The position numbers and the translations under genes are program-made. 64,000 nucleotides of DNA from Chloroflexota bacterium (GTDB taxonomy: Bacteria > Chloroflexota > Anaerolineae > Anaerolineales > Anaerolineaceae), in the NCBI GenBank assembly GCA_004347695.1, contig SLTK01000002.1, forward strand, positions 1 to 64,000. Reading direction: 5' to 3'. Each line of letters starts with the position of its first letter. Position 1 is the stretch's first letter. Below the pieces are notes generated by a model. The model did not search any database. It worked only from the letters and a program-made list of their open reading frames with translations, and was not told the origin of the DNA. This document shows positions 23,548-31,299 of the stretch, piece by piece.

Positions 23548-26247
23548 TTAAGATGCATACAAACGCCGCTGCATCTCATCCAACGCACGGCGTAATTGTT
23601 GCGGTTGACCACCAAAGCGCCTGACCACGCCGCGCACCTCTCCCATTTCGCGGAAGGGGCTGACGCGGAAGATATTGGGGTCGGTGAGCTGTTTTAGCCC
23701 TCCCAGTTCGTACTTTTGCAGCAACGCGAGCAGCACTTCCTGCGCTTGGGGAGATAAGGACTGCAGCCAGGAATACTCACGGCTGCGAAAACCTTTCGCC
23801 CGTTCGTGCCGGTTGCACAACGGCTGGCCATAAGCCAGGTGCGACAGCAAATCAAATTCATCCACGTCTTTTTCATCTAAGACTTCTGCCAGCACATCCG
23901 GGTAGACACTGGAACAGGTTAGCTGCTTAATCAATGATTGCCGTCTTTGCGGATCCTGCCAGGCAGTGCGGAAATCCTCCCAATCGGGAACAAATTTCAG
24001 TACCTTGTCGCGTGTGTAATCGACATAGCGTTCCAGCGTCATGGGGTCATTCATGCCTTCCACCACAAACGTGGCTTCTTCCGCAATGGTGACCTTCAAC
24101 CCTTTAACCTCAATCTTCTCATGCTTTTCAGAGGCAGGTTTGAGTTCAATATCCAACACAGTGGTTTCGTTTTCTCGCGTTTCCACCTGTATTTGCCGGC
24201 GGGCAAGGTGCGGTCCAGAAGCAGCCACAGAAATATCCCCGGCGGGAAGCTGCTCGAATAAGTACCTACCCTCGCCATCGGTCAAGATCGGTCCGCGCTG
24301 ATCATTGGGGCTGACGCTGACCGCAACACTCGCACCGATCAGAATATCGCCACTTTCGGCCAGCCGAACCACGCCGGTTAATCGGGATGTACAGGGGCGG
24401 TTTTCGGACGAAGGTTCGGAAGGAACCGGCGGTTTGTCCCAGCGTGGGTCAAGTAAACGGGTCGCACCCGTATAGTCAATAATCCGGAACCACAGCTTGC
24501 CTGTATCCGGATCAATGCGTGTTCCCCGTCCAATGATTTGCTTGAAAAGGATAGGCGAGGAGATGGTTTTCATGAAAACCACATTGCGCGCCGAGGGTAC
24601 ATCCACACCGGTGGAAAGCAAGTCGGCGGTCGTCGCGATCACAGGCAGTTTTTTATCACTATCCTGAAAGTATTCCAACCAACGCCGTCCCTGTTCGCCT
24701 TCCTCGCTCACAATGGGGACAGCGTAATCCTCTCCGAACCCGAGATCCGCAAACGCATTATTCAATAAACGCGCCACTTCTTGTGCGTGGAACATGTCCA
24801 CGCAAAACACCATTGTTTTGTGCATGGGACCAAATCGGCGCAGCAACTGGACAAGATGGTTCACCAAAGTTACTGTACGTCCTGGCACCCGAATTTCGCG
24901 TTCAAAATTTTGAGTGAAATAATTGGGGCGCAAGTCAACCCCTTCTGGGATAATGATATCCGCGCCCCGTTCAATCGCCTCTTGAATGTTTAAGCCATTC
25001 TTATCCACATCAGAATAGATTCGATGAACTTTATAGGTCGCCAGAAAGCCATCATCGATCCCCTGGCCAAGGCTGTACGTGTATGCGGGAGGATGAATTT
25101 CGCCCTTGCTAGCGTCTTGCGGGTCCACAGGGATCACCGGTTCTTCCTGACAGAAATATTGGTAAGTATCAACGCTTTCTTCCTGCTTGGGCGTGGCGGT
25201 CATCCCCAGCTGAATAGCGGAACTGAAACGATCTAGAATTTCTTTCCAGGTACCGAAACCCGACCGATGACATTCATCGATGATGATGAGATCAAAAAAA
25301 TCTTCGGGAAATTGTTCAAAGAGGCGCTTGCCCTTATTATCTTCATTCCATAGAGATTGATAGATGGCAAAATAAAGATCGCGATTGAGGCTTAGCTTTT
25401 TTTGTCCGTCGATTAGAAAACGGGGGTCACTTTGACTGCTCGAAAATGCGCTAAAAGCATTGTAAGCCTGGTCCCGCAAGACAACCCGGTCAGCCAAAAA
25501 TAAAACCCGAGCAGGTTGCCCACTGCGATGATGTAACCAGCCGGATTTAACCAGTTTCCAGACAATTTGAAAAGCCACAAAGGTCTTTCCGGTGCCAGTA
25601 GCCATTGTAAGCAGGATGCGCTTCTGGTTGCGCATCATTCTTAGAATACTTTCGCGAATCGCCGACTCTTGAAAATAGCGCGGCTCCTTGCCGCGAGTAA
25701 GGTCAGTTGGCGCGTAAGCATGTAATAAAGGGTTGCGCCTTCGGGCTGCTGAGATTGCTGCATTATACGTAGCTCTCAGTTCCCCTGTACGTCTCTGGTC
25801 TGTTGGGATAGTAGGAAGGACAAGATTTGTGTTTAGTTGCCAACGGCTCCACAACTCTTCTGGGCTGGGGAAATGATCAATATCTCGAGTCGTGTTGGAA
25901 AACGCGTCCCATTCGATAATATCGTGTCCATTGGTTGTATAAGCGAAGGCAATTCCCAGGTCACGAGCATAGCCTTTTGCCTGATCCAGTCCGGAAATCG
26001 CCGGTTTTCCCTCATCTTTCGCCTCAACAACTGCAATCGAAAAACTATCTGTATACCGAAGAATATAATCAACGCGTTTCGGCGGCATTCTTTCCACTTT
26101 TCCGGCGCGTAAAATAATCCGGCCTGCTGTGTACTCCCAATCGGGGCGATAAAAGTGCTCCCGCGTGACCTGGGTACGTGTCCAGCCAGCGATATTTAGT
26201 TTTGGATCAATGAGTTGTGCACGTGTATCGGCTTCATTGAGAGACAT
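23548..26247 (-). CDS. hsdR: Type I restriction endonuclease HsdR with a beta-sandwich insertion
   Basis: 899 aa from ATG 26247 (MSLNEADTRAQLIDPKL is the usual HsdR beginning; a TTG at 26307 is less likely). Domains: N-terminal PD-(D/E)xK nuclease (D60, E75-A-K77 in VVEAKD), then a DEAD-like translocase with Walker A MATGTGKT (215-222), DECH (IIIDECHRSGFG), LGMTATP and motif VI IIGRGTRIDP. Residues about 620-705 (GVVRLAESGDILIGASVAVS...LTDGEGRYLFEQLPAG) resemble a carboxypeptidase-regulatory-like beta-sandwich, not a standard HsdR part. The EcoEI-type C-terminus follows. It cuts unmodified DNA after ATP-driven translocation. Confidence 0.9.
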   Translation of the reverse strand: MSLNEADTRAQLIDPKLNIAGWTRTQVTREHFYRPDWEYTAGRIILRAGKVERMPPKRVDYILRYTDSFSIAVVEAKDEGKPAISGLDQAKGYARDLGIAFAYTTNGHDIIEWDAFSNTTRDIDHFPSPEELWSRWQLNTNLVLPTIPTDQRRTGELRATYNAAISAARRRNPLLHAYAPTDLTRGKEPRYFQESAIRESILRMMRNQKRILLTMATGTGKTFVAFQIVWKLVKSGWLHHRSGQPARVLFLADRVVLRDQAYNAFSAFSSSQSDPRFLIDGQKKLSLNRDLYFAIYQSLWNEDNKGKRLFEQFPEDFFDLIIIDECHRSGFGTWKEILDRFSSAIQLGMTATPKQEESVDTYQYFCQEEPVIPVDPQDASKGEIHPPAYTYSLGQGIDDGFLATYKVHRIYSDVDKNGLNIQEAIERGADIIIPEGVDLRPNYFTQNFEREIRVPGRTVTLVNHLVQLLRRFGPMHKTMVFCVDMFHAQEVARLLNNAFADLGFGEDYAVPIVSEEGEQGRRWLEYFQDSDKKLPVIATTADLLSTGVDVPSARNVVFMKTISSPILFKQIIGRGTRIDPDTGKLWFRIIDYTGATRLLDPRWDKPPVPSEPSSENRPCTSRLTGVVRLAESGDILIGASVAVSVSPNDQRGPILTDGEGRYLFEQLPAGDISVAASGPHLARRQIQVETRENETTVLDIELKPASEKHEKIEVKGLKVTIAEEATFVVEGMNDPMTLERYVDYTRDKVLKFVPDWEDFRTAWQDPQRRQSLIKQLTCSSVYPDVLAEVLDEKDVDEFDLLSHLAYGQPLCNRHERAKGFRSREYSWLQSLSPQAQEVLLALLQKYELGGLKQLTDPNIFRVSPFREMGEVRGVVRRFGGQPQQLRRALDEMQRRLYAS

Positions 26248-26281
26248 TGTTTTAGTTTCTTCTTTTGAATAGATTTGAGCA

Positions 26282-26524
26282 TCAACCAATCGGATTTTCT
26301 TTTTCAAAAATCAGTAGATCCCCCACCTGGCAATCAAAATATTCGCATAACGCCATGATCACCGGCGCATCATAACGGGTCAACTGATTGTTTGCCCAGG
26401 AATTCAGCGTAGACCAGGCAATACCCGTCTCGCGCTGCACGTCCATCAGAGCAATGCTTTGCTGCTGTTTGGTGGCCTTTTGAGCCAACAGAATGCGGAA
26501 GTGATTGACAATTTTTCCGGGCAT
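26282..26524 (-). CDS. XRE/Cro-family HTH regulator of the restriction operon
   Basis: 80 aa helix-turn-helix repressor (KQQQSIALMDVQRETGIAW; STLNSWANNQL; YFDCQVGDLL), a YozG/Xre-like small Cro fold. ATG 26524 was chosen because CGAGGTGG lies 5 nt upstream and a near-consensus promoter ends just before it. Reading further upstream would start inside that promoter. It is the first gene of the hsdR-hsdM-hsdS-methylase-ATPase-HNH operon and resembles the controller proteins that delay restriction until methylation is established. Confidence 0.82.
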   Translation of the reverse strand: MPGKIVNHFRILLAQKATKQQQSIALMDVQRETGIAWSTLNSWANNQLTRYDAPVIMALCEYFDCQVGDLLIFEKENPIG

Positions 26525-26552
26525 GAGCCACCTCGTGTGGGGATCTTCTTTA

Positions 26553-26581
26553 ATCATAGGTGAGGAAACAAAAAATGTCAA
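26553..26581 (-). promoter_or_regulatory. Sigma70-type promoter of the restriction operon
   Basis: On the minus strand TTGACA (26581-26576), a 17-nt spacer and TATGAT (26558-26553) are near-consensus. The expected start site is near 26546, giving a leader of about 22 nt before the XRE ATG at 26524. Confidence 0.75.
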
Positions 26582-27040
26582 CGAAAATAGAGTACAAGTC
26601 ATAAAGCAAGAAATAACTCTAGGAAATCTAGGCGAGCTGAACGAAAATGTTTCCATTGCAGTAAATGTGGGCATGATTGATGATTCACTGCCATGGAATG
26701 TGTATAAAATGAAAGATTGGTAACGTTTTGCGAATAAATTACCACGCACCACATAGTACAACTACCATCCCCAGGCTTTGACAGAATCAAACGGCCTTGA
26801 ATCTTAGGAATTTTTTCCAAATCACAAAAGTTTTTCAAAAAGAGGGCGTTCATTCACCAAAACTCAACCATCGTCCTCCGGGTCGCGAAAAAAGTCCTAC
26901 TTGACCCTGTTATAAAAAGTCGCTATCATACGACTAATAACTCGTAACCAAAGATCCTCCGGCCTCTTCAGAAGAGCGTCCCCCAGGCCAGGCTAAAATG
27001 CGGAGCCTGAGTGAAAAACGTTCCGAAACCAGGAAAATCT
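26582..27040. other. Island-end non-coding region
   Basis: No supported gene. Contains the plus-strand promoter-like pair at 26901-26929 and AT-rich sequence. It lies between the restriction operon promoter and the tRNA fragment, so it is the terminal segment of the island; any attachment-arm or integrase-binding sites would be here. Confidence 0.5.
26901..26929 (+). promoter_or_regulatory. Promoter-like sequence pointing to the tRNA fragment
   Basis: TTGACC (26901-26906), 17-nt spacer, TATCAT (26924-26929). It points out of the island across the tRNA-Met fragment to a strong terminator at 27094-27115, so a short RNA of roughly 180 nt is possible. Confidence 0.4.
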
Positions 27041-27082
27041 CTCATAACCCGGAGGTCAGTGGTTCGAATCCACTCCCCGCTA
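27041..27082 (+). pseudogene. 3' fragment of tRNA-Met(CAT): island attachment-site scar
   Basis: The sequence contains an anticodon loop CTCATAA (27041-27047, anticodon CAT at 27043-27045), the 3' anticodon-stem strand CCCGG, a variable loop, the T-stem/loop AGTGG-TTCGAAT-CCACT (27058-27074), the 3' acceptor strand CCCCGCT (27075-27081) and discriminator A (27082). The matching 5' acceptor strand, D arm and 5' anticodon-stem strand are absent upstream. This is the duplicated 3' part left by integration into a tRNA-Met gene, so it is the right att site. The fragment is followed by the host tRNA terminator. Confidence 0.85.
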
Positions 27083-27093
27083 CTGTTATCCAG

Positions 27094-27115
27094 ACGCCCA
27101 GAAATGGGCGTTTTT
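27094..27115 (+). terminator. Rho-independent terminator of the original tRNA-Met gene
   Basis: ACGCCCA (27094-27100), GAAA loop, TGGGCG (27105-27110) and TTTTT (27111-27115). A 6-7 bp stem followed directly by a T-run, 12 nt after the tRNA 3' end. Confidence 0.85.
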
Positions 27116-27273
27116 GGTTTAAACATATGCTGATATCTTTGTATAAAATTGTTGGTAGAGTTTCGGTTTTCTTTTTTGGTTTACATTTATCTTTCCGCCG
27201 TTCTCCTCAACAGATTTCTCCAATTGTATTTAACCTGTGATGTTTTCCAGGTTCCCACGTATATTATATTAAG

Positions 27274-27804
27274 ATGTCAACCACCATAAATATTGCAAAC
27301 TCATTTAAAAAGGCTGCAGTGGATTGGGATGCCGTTTACACTGCTGAACTTCCTCGTGTATTCAATTTCTTTCGCTATCTGACTGGAAATGATTTGTTGG
27401 CAGAAGATTTGACAGCAGACACCTTCCGGAAGGCCTGGCAAAATCGAACCAAGTATGACCACAATCGCGGAGCATTTTCGACTTGGTTGTTTACCATAGC
27501 CAGGCGAACCGCGATCGATCATTTCCGTTTTCATAAGCCGCACCTACCCCTTACAAGCGCTTCAGACCTGGCGGATGAAAATACTCCGGATTCAACTTTT
27601 TACTACCAAGACGATTTAGCGAGATTATCTAAAATCCTTCAACTGTTCCCAAATCGTGAGAGCGAGATCATCGCTCTCAAGTATGGGGCAGGCTGTACGA
27701 ATAAAGAAATCGCCAGCCAAATGGGTTTAAGTGAGACTAACGTTAGCACGCTGCTTCACCGAGTTCTTCAAAAACTGCGGGAAGCGTGGGAGGTGAATCT
27801 ATGA
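27274..27804 (+). CDS. ECF-type RNA polymerase sigma factor
   Basis: 176 aa. Sigma-2 region at residues 24-95 (YLTGNDLLAEDLTADTFRKAW, then FSTWLFTIARRTAIDHFR) and a sigma-4 helix-turn-helix at about 125-172 (EIIALKYGAGCTNKEIASQM). It has the length of a plain ECF factor with no extra C-terminal domain. A -10-like TATATT lies within 12 nt of the ATG and no ribosome site is clear, so a leaderless mRNA is possible. The next gene overlaps by ATGA and encodes a membrane protein, the usual anti-sigma position. The regulon is unknown. Confidence 0.88.
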   Translation: MSTTINIANSFKKAAVDWDAVYTAELPRVFNFFRYLTGNDLLAEDLTADTFRKAWQNRTKYDHNRGAFSTWLFTIARRTAIDHFRFHKPHLPLTSASDLADENTPDSTFYYQDDLARLSKILQLFPNRESEIIALKYGAGCTNKEIASQMGLSETNVSTLLHRVLQKLREAWEVNL

Positions 27805-28580
27805 ACGACCAATTTCTTCATGACCTGAGAAAAGAACCACGTCAAGAATTCTCTAGCGTACTATTCAGCGAAATCAACGCGCGATTCCCGGCTTCACAGA
27901 ATAATCACCATTTCGCAGGCAATCGATGGGCAATTGGAATTGTCAGTTTGGTACTGTTAGCCACGCTAACTTTTGTTCTTGTCCCGCCTGCGAAAGCTCT
28001 GGCTATAGAGCTTCTACGTAAAGTTGGCATTCTGACCGTTGAAGAGCAAGATTCCTCTCTTGTAAGCCATGGAGCCGGTGCAAGTGAAAGGATATCGATA
28101 AGCGAACCGGAAGCACGGGAGTTGTTCCAAATTCCATTTAACCTTCCAACCTGGGTACCCGAGGAATTTTCCTTAGAACCACAATTTTCAAGAAATAATC
28201 AGCCTGTCGACGTGGCTGAACAGGTTCTGCACATCCAATGGAAAAGCGATCGTGGATATATTGATATGACGATTATTCCATATAGTGAAAAATGGAAGAC
28301 CCGTTATGAAAATCACATTGAAAAAGTAGGGCCAGGCAGCGTAGAGGAAGCCGATATTAATGGTTATCCAGCTGCTTTGATTTCTGGAGGATGGTATTCA
28401 GAATCGTTTCCTGCGGATGGTGATGAAGTAAAGTCTACATGGAGTTTCGAACCGGGCCGGGGCAGTTTGATCTGGGCACAGGATGAGCTAATCTACGTAA
28501 TGTACTGGTCTCCAACTCCAGACACTCAACTTCCATTACAGAATGATGAAATGGTCCGGATGGCAGAATCGATTCCATAG
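27801..28580 (+). CDS. Probable membrane anti-sigma factor
   Basis: About 259 aa from ATG 27801 (GGGAGGTGAATCT precedes it; overlaps the sigma stop as ATGA). A short cytoplasmic N-terminus of about 35 residues is followed by one membrane helix (WAIGIVSLVLLATLTFVLV, about 43-62). The extracytoplasmic C-terminal domain is about 190 aa with DUF4367-like features (FNLPTWVPEEFSL, later ISGGWYSESFPADGDEV). The N-terminal part lacks a clear zinc-binding HxxxCxxC motif. The role as the anti-sigma partner is inferred from coupling and topology. Confidence 0.68.
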   Translation: MNDQFLHDLRKEPRQEFSSVLFSEINARFPASQNNHHFAGNRWAIGIVSLVLLATLTFVLVPPAKALAIELLRKVGILTVEEQDSSLVSHGAGASERISISEPEARELFQIPFNLPTWVPEEFSLEPQFSRNNQPVDVAEQVLHIQWKSDRGYIDMTIIPYSEKWKTRYENHIEKVGPGSVEEADINGYPAALISGGWYSESFPADGDEVKSTWSFEPGRGSLIWAQDELIYVMYWSPTPDTQLPLQNDEMVRMAESIP

Positions 28581-28588
28581 AATTTCTT

Positions 28589-28617
28589 TTACTCTTCCTT
28601 CAGATTCGTGTTATAAT
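28589..28617 (+). promoter_or_regulatory. Promoter of rplS
   Basis: TATAAT at 28612-28617 is a perfect -10; the -35 (TTACTC, 28589-28594, 17-nt spacer) is weak. The transcript would begin near 28624, giving a leader of about 60 nt. Confidence 0.55.
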
Positions 28618-28684
28618 CTCCCCTCGCGCTGGTTTCCAAATCAGTGCACGGTCTAATTGTAAAATTTTTGGAAGGATAGTTGCG

Positions 28685-29032
28685 ATGGAAGATTTGCTCA
28701 AAGCAATTGAGGCGCCGGTTAACCCCAATATCCCAGATTTGCGCCCTGGTGACAGCGTCTCGGTTCACGTGAAAATCAAAGAAGGCACCCGCGAGCGTAT
28801 TCAGGAATTCAAGGGCACCATCCTTTACCTGCATAATGATGGCGTCAATTCCACCTTCACCGTGCGCCGCCTGGCGACGAACGGGATCGGCGTGGAACGC
28901 ACTTTCCTGACCCGCTCCCCGCGCATCGACAAGGTCGTGGTGGAACGCCGCAATGAGGTTCGCCGTGCCCGCTTGTTCTTCCTGCGTGGACGCACCGGCA
29001 AGAGCGCCCGACTCAAGCAAAAGTTCAACTAG
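28685..29032 (+). CDS. rplS: 50S ribosomal protein L19
   Basis: 115 aa, the usual L19 length. Recognisable L19 signature regions are RPGDSVSVHVKIKEGTRERIQ, FKGTIL, TFTVRRLATNGIGVERTFL and SPRIDKVVV; the C-terminus is Arg/Lys-rich. L19 sits at the 30S-50S interface. ATG 28685 follows AAGGATAGTTGCG. It is transcribed alone here (own promoter, and a strong terminator 22 nt after the stop) instead of with rpsP/rimM/trmD. Confidence 0.97.
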   Translation: MEDLLKAIEAPVNPNIPDLRPGDSVSVHVKIKEGTRERIQEFKGTILYLHNDGVNSTFTVRRLATNGIGVERTFLTRSPRIDKVVVERRNEVRRARLFFLRGRTGKSARLKQKFN

Positions 29033-29054
29033 CCCGCATTCTTTTTTGCCATTG

Positions 29055-29093
29055 AAAAGGGCGCAGCCTGAAACCCAGGTTGCGTCCTTTTTT
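29055..29093 (+). terminator. Rho-independent terminator of rplS
   Basis: AAAAGG-GCGCAGCCTG stem, AAAC loop, CCAGGTTGCGTCC, then TTTTTT (29088-29093). GC-rich stem plus T-run, immediately followed by a TATAAT at 29097-29102 that may serve the next operon. Confidence 0.85.
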
Positions 29094-29120
29094 CGGTATA
29101 ATCGCAACCGTAGAGGTCTC

Positions 29121-29846
29121 ATGCCAGCACCCATCATTGGAATCACATCCGGTCGTACGCTTTCAAAAGACCAGGTCGTCACAATCTCGCTTTCGGAGAA
29201 ATATACCGAGTCTATTCAAAGAGCAGGCGGCATTCCGGTCATCCTGCCGTCAACCCTGGATGATTCCGAGCTGTTTGACCTGTTTGAGCGCCTGGACGGG
29301 TTTTTACTGACCGGCGGCGGTGACATTGATCCGGCTATCTTTAACGGCACACCCCATCCCAATGTGTACGGCATCGACCATACCCGCGATTTCCTGGAGA
29401 TTGAGCTGGTGCGCTATGCCACCCACAATCAGATCCCTTTCCTTGGCATTTGCCGCGGCATGCAGGTCATTAATGTGGCGCTGGGCGGTACGCTGTTCAC
29501 CGACATCAACGCTCAACTGCCCGACGCCGAGCGTCATGACTTATATCCAAATATCCCGCGCAACAAAATTGCGCATGTGGTGAGCATCCACAAGGACAGC
29601 CTGTTGAGCAACCTGGCAGGAGTGACCAAATTATCGGTCAACAGCCTGCACCACCAGGCTCTGGATGCCATACCGCCCATCCTGCAGCCTGTGGCACACT
29701 CCGCTGACGACCTGGTCGAGGCGGTGGAATTGAAGGACCACGCCTTTGGCCTGGGCGTGCAGTGGCATCCTGAGTGGCTGGTCGAGTCGCAAGCCAATCA
29801 GGCCATTTTCCGCGGGCTGGTCGAGGCAGCGCGGGACCACAAATGA
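29121..29846 (+). CDS. Class I glutamine amidotransferase, gamma-glutamyl-GABA hydrolase family (PuuD-like)
   Basis: 241 aa peptidase C26 family protein that hydrolyses gamma-glutamyl amide bonds. Catalytic triad positions: Cys in GICRGMQ, and His-Glu in GVQWHPEW. N-terminal PIIGITSGRT and GGGDIDPAIF are also family-typical. ATG 29121 with AGAGGTCTC before it. The stop overlaps the murI start (ATGA), linking it to a glutamate metabolism gene. The natural substrate could be gamma-glutamyl-GABA or a related peptide; sequence alone does not settle it. Confidence 0.85.
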   Translation: MPAPIIGITSGRTLSKDQVVTISLSEKYTESIQRAGGIPVILPSTLDDSELFDLFERLDGFLLTGGGDIDPAIFNGTPHPNVYGIDHTRDFLEIELVRYATHNQIPFLGICRGMQVINVALGGTLFTDINAQLPDAERHDLYPNIPRNKIAHVVSIHKDSLLSNLAGVTKLSVNSLHHQALDAIPPILQPVAHSADDLVEAVELKDHAFGLGVQWHPEWLVESQANQAIFRGLVEAARDHK

Positions 29847-30664
29847 GCGAGTCCGGCGTTACGGTCGGGGTATTTGATTCGGGGGTCGGCGGCCTGTCGG
29901 TGCTGCGCGCCATCCGCGCACTATTGCCGGCGCAGGGGTTGTTGTATTTTGGCGACCAGGCGCATGTACCTTACGGCCCGCGTTCGCTGGAGGAAGTGCG
30001 CGCTTTTTCGGAAGAAATAACTCGCTTCCTGCTGCGGCGTGGCGCGAAATTGATCGTGGTCGCCTGCAACACCGCTTCCGCAGCCGCGCTGCAACATCTG
30101 CGGCTGACTTTTCCGCAAGTCCCCTTTGTTGGCATGGAACCGGCGGTCAAACCGGCCGCCGAAACCAGCCGCACCCACCGGGTGGGCGTGCTGGCAACGC
30201 CGGCCACCTTCCAGGGCGCATTGTACGCATCGGTGGTCGAGCGATTTGCCAGCGGCACCACTATTTTTCAGGATACTCTCCCCGGTCTGGTCAATGAGAT
30301 CGAGGCGGGCAGGCTGGCAGGGGCAAAAACACGCCGAATTTTGGAAAAAGCGCTGCAGCCCATGCTGGCTGAACAAATCGATACAGTCGTGCTGGGCTGC
30401 ACGCACTATCCTTTCGTCATCCCGTTGATTCAAGAAATCGTCGGTCCGGCCGTGCAGGTGATCGACCCGGCGCCGGCAATCGCCCGCCAGACCCGCCGCC
30501 TGCTGGAGCAGCACGGCTGGCTGGCGCAAAATGAAGCCGCCGGTTTTCTGCGTTTCGTCACCAGCGGCGCTGCCCAGCCATTCGCAAAAATCCTGCCGCG
30601 CCTGCTTGGAGAAAACGGCCCGGTGGAAGGGGCGCGTTGGAACGGCTCCAACCTGCCTGACTGA
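29843..30664 (+). CDS. murI: Glutamate racemase
   Basis: 273 aa. Converts L- to D-glutamate for peptidoglycan. Both catalytic cysteines are visible: CNTAS (first half) and GCTHYPF (second half), plus FDSGVGGLSVL at the N-terminus and YFGDQAHVPYG. ATG 29843 overlaps the previous stop by 4 nt. A long open frame on the opposite strand (29921-30883) is a shadow of this GC-rich gene. Confidence 0.95.
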   Translation: MSESGVTVGVFDSGVGGLSVLRAIRALLPAQGLLYFGDQAHVPYGPRSLEEVRAFSEEITRFLLRRGAKLIVVACNTASAAALQHLRLTFPQVPFVGMEPAVKPAAETSRTHRVGVLATPATFQGALYASVVERFASGTTIFQDTLPGLVNEIEAGRLAGAKTRRILEKALQPMLAEQIDTVVLGCTHYPFVIPLIQEIVGPAVQVIDPAPAIARQTRRLLEQHGWLAQNEAAGFLRFVTSGAAQPFAKILPRLLGENGPVEGARWNGSNLPD

Positions 30665-30745
30665 TTCACCTGATAGCCGCCATATTAAAACCCGTTGAAA
30701 AAACGGGCGATTTGATATACTAATCCATAGAGGAGTATCAACCCT

Positions 30746-31273
30746 ATGGCTCGCATTGAAATCGAACTCGACCCGGTGATACGCATCACCACTGACGCAA
30801 TTGGCCAGCCCGGTCAGCGGGTTTTTTACCTGCAAGGCCAGGACGATCATCAAACGGTCACGCTGTTGATCGAAAAAGCTCAAATTCAGACGCTATCGGT
30901 GGGGGTGGAGCAATTTTTCAATGAATTGGATCAACGCCTGCCCGATTTGACACCCGTCTCGGCTGAATATGTCGAAGCGGCGATGCGGATTGAGCCCCCG
31001 TTCGATCCGCTCTTCCGAATTGGCGAACTGGGTCTGGCATACGACGCCGATCGCGACCTGGCCTGCCTGGTAGCCAATGAAATCCTCTCGGAAGAAGTAA
31101 GTGAGGAGGAGGCAGGCGTGGTACGGTTCTGGTGCACCCGCTCACAACTGCTGGCACTGTGTACCTGGGGATCCGAGCTGGCGTCCCGTGGGCGTCCACT
31201 CTGCCCACAATGCGGCGAACCCATGGATCCATCCGGCCATTTTTGCCCCAAGAAAAACGGCCACAAACACTGA
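30746..31273 (+). CDS. DUF3090 family protein
   Basis: 175 aa. Matches the DUF3090 pattern: ARIEIELDPVIRITTDAIGQPGQRVFYLQ at the start, a central EEAGVVRFWCTRSQLLAL and a terminal zinc-ribbon-like CPQCGEPMDP...HFCPKKNGH. Family members occur beside SCO1664-like proteins in Actinobacteria and Chloroflexi. ATG 30746 is preceded by AGAGGAG. It is separated from murI by an 80-nt gap with a CCCGTT/AACGGG hairpin (about 30690-30706), so it probably starts a new two-gene unit. Biochemical role unknown. Confidence 0.88.
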   Translation: MARIEIELDPVIRITTDAIGQPGQRVFYLQGQDDHQTVTLLIEKAQIQTLSVGVEQFFNELDQRLPDLTPVSAEYVEAAMRIEPPFDPLFRIGELGLAYDADRDLACLVANEILSEEVSEEEAGVVRFWCTRSQLLALCTWGSELASRGRPLCPQCGEPMDPSGHFCPKKNGHKH

Positions 31274-31299
31274 GCACTTTTGCGGAGACCATATTAAAC

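Larger units (their letters stand above)
1..27082. mobile_element. Integrated genomic island (tRNA-Met site), left end outside window
   Basis: Seen: a tyrosine recombinase C-terminus at the left edge, a replication/partition module, about 20 kb of co-directional restriction and defence genes, and a 3' tRNA-Met(CAT) fragment without its 5' half at 27041-27082. Known: tyrosine-recombinase elements insert in tRNA 3' halves and leave one intact tRNA and one 3' duplicate. Inferred: the element ends at the fragment, and its other end, with the intact tRNA, lies left of base 1. Most island genes are visibly AT-richer than the backbone after 27.1 kb, though hsdM and hsdR are GC-richer, suggesting mosaic assembly. 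No conjugation gene is visible here, so ICE, mobilisable element or passive island cannot be distinguished. Confidence 0.8.

Noticed and set aside
27041..27082. Complete tRNA or intron-containing tRNA
   Set aside because: No D arm, 5' acceptor strand or 5' anticodon-stem strand in the preceding sequence; only the 3' half is found.
29921..30883. 320-aa open frame on the minus strand
   Set aside because: Antisense to murI, whose catalytic motifs are complete; no ribosome site or domain.
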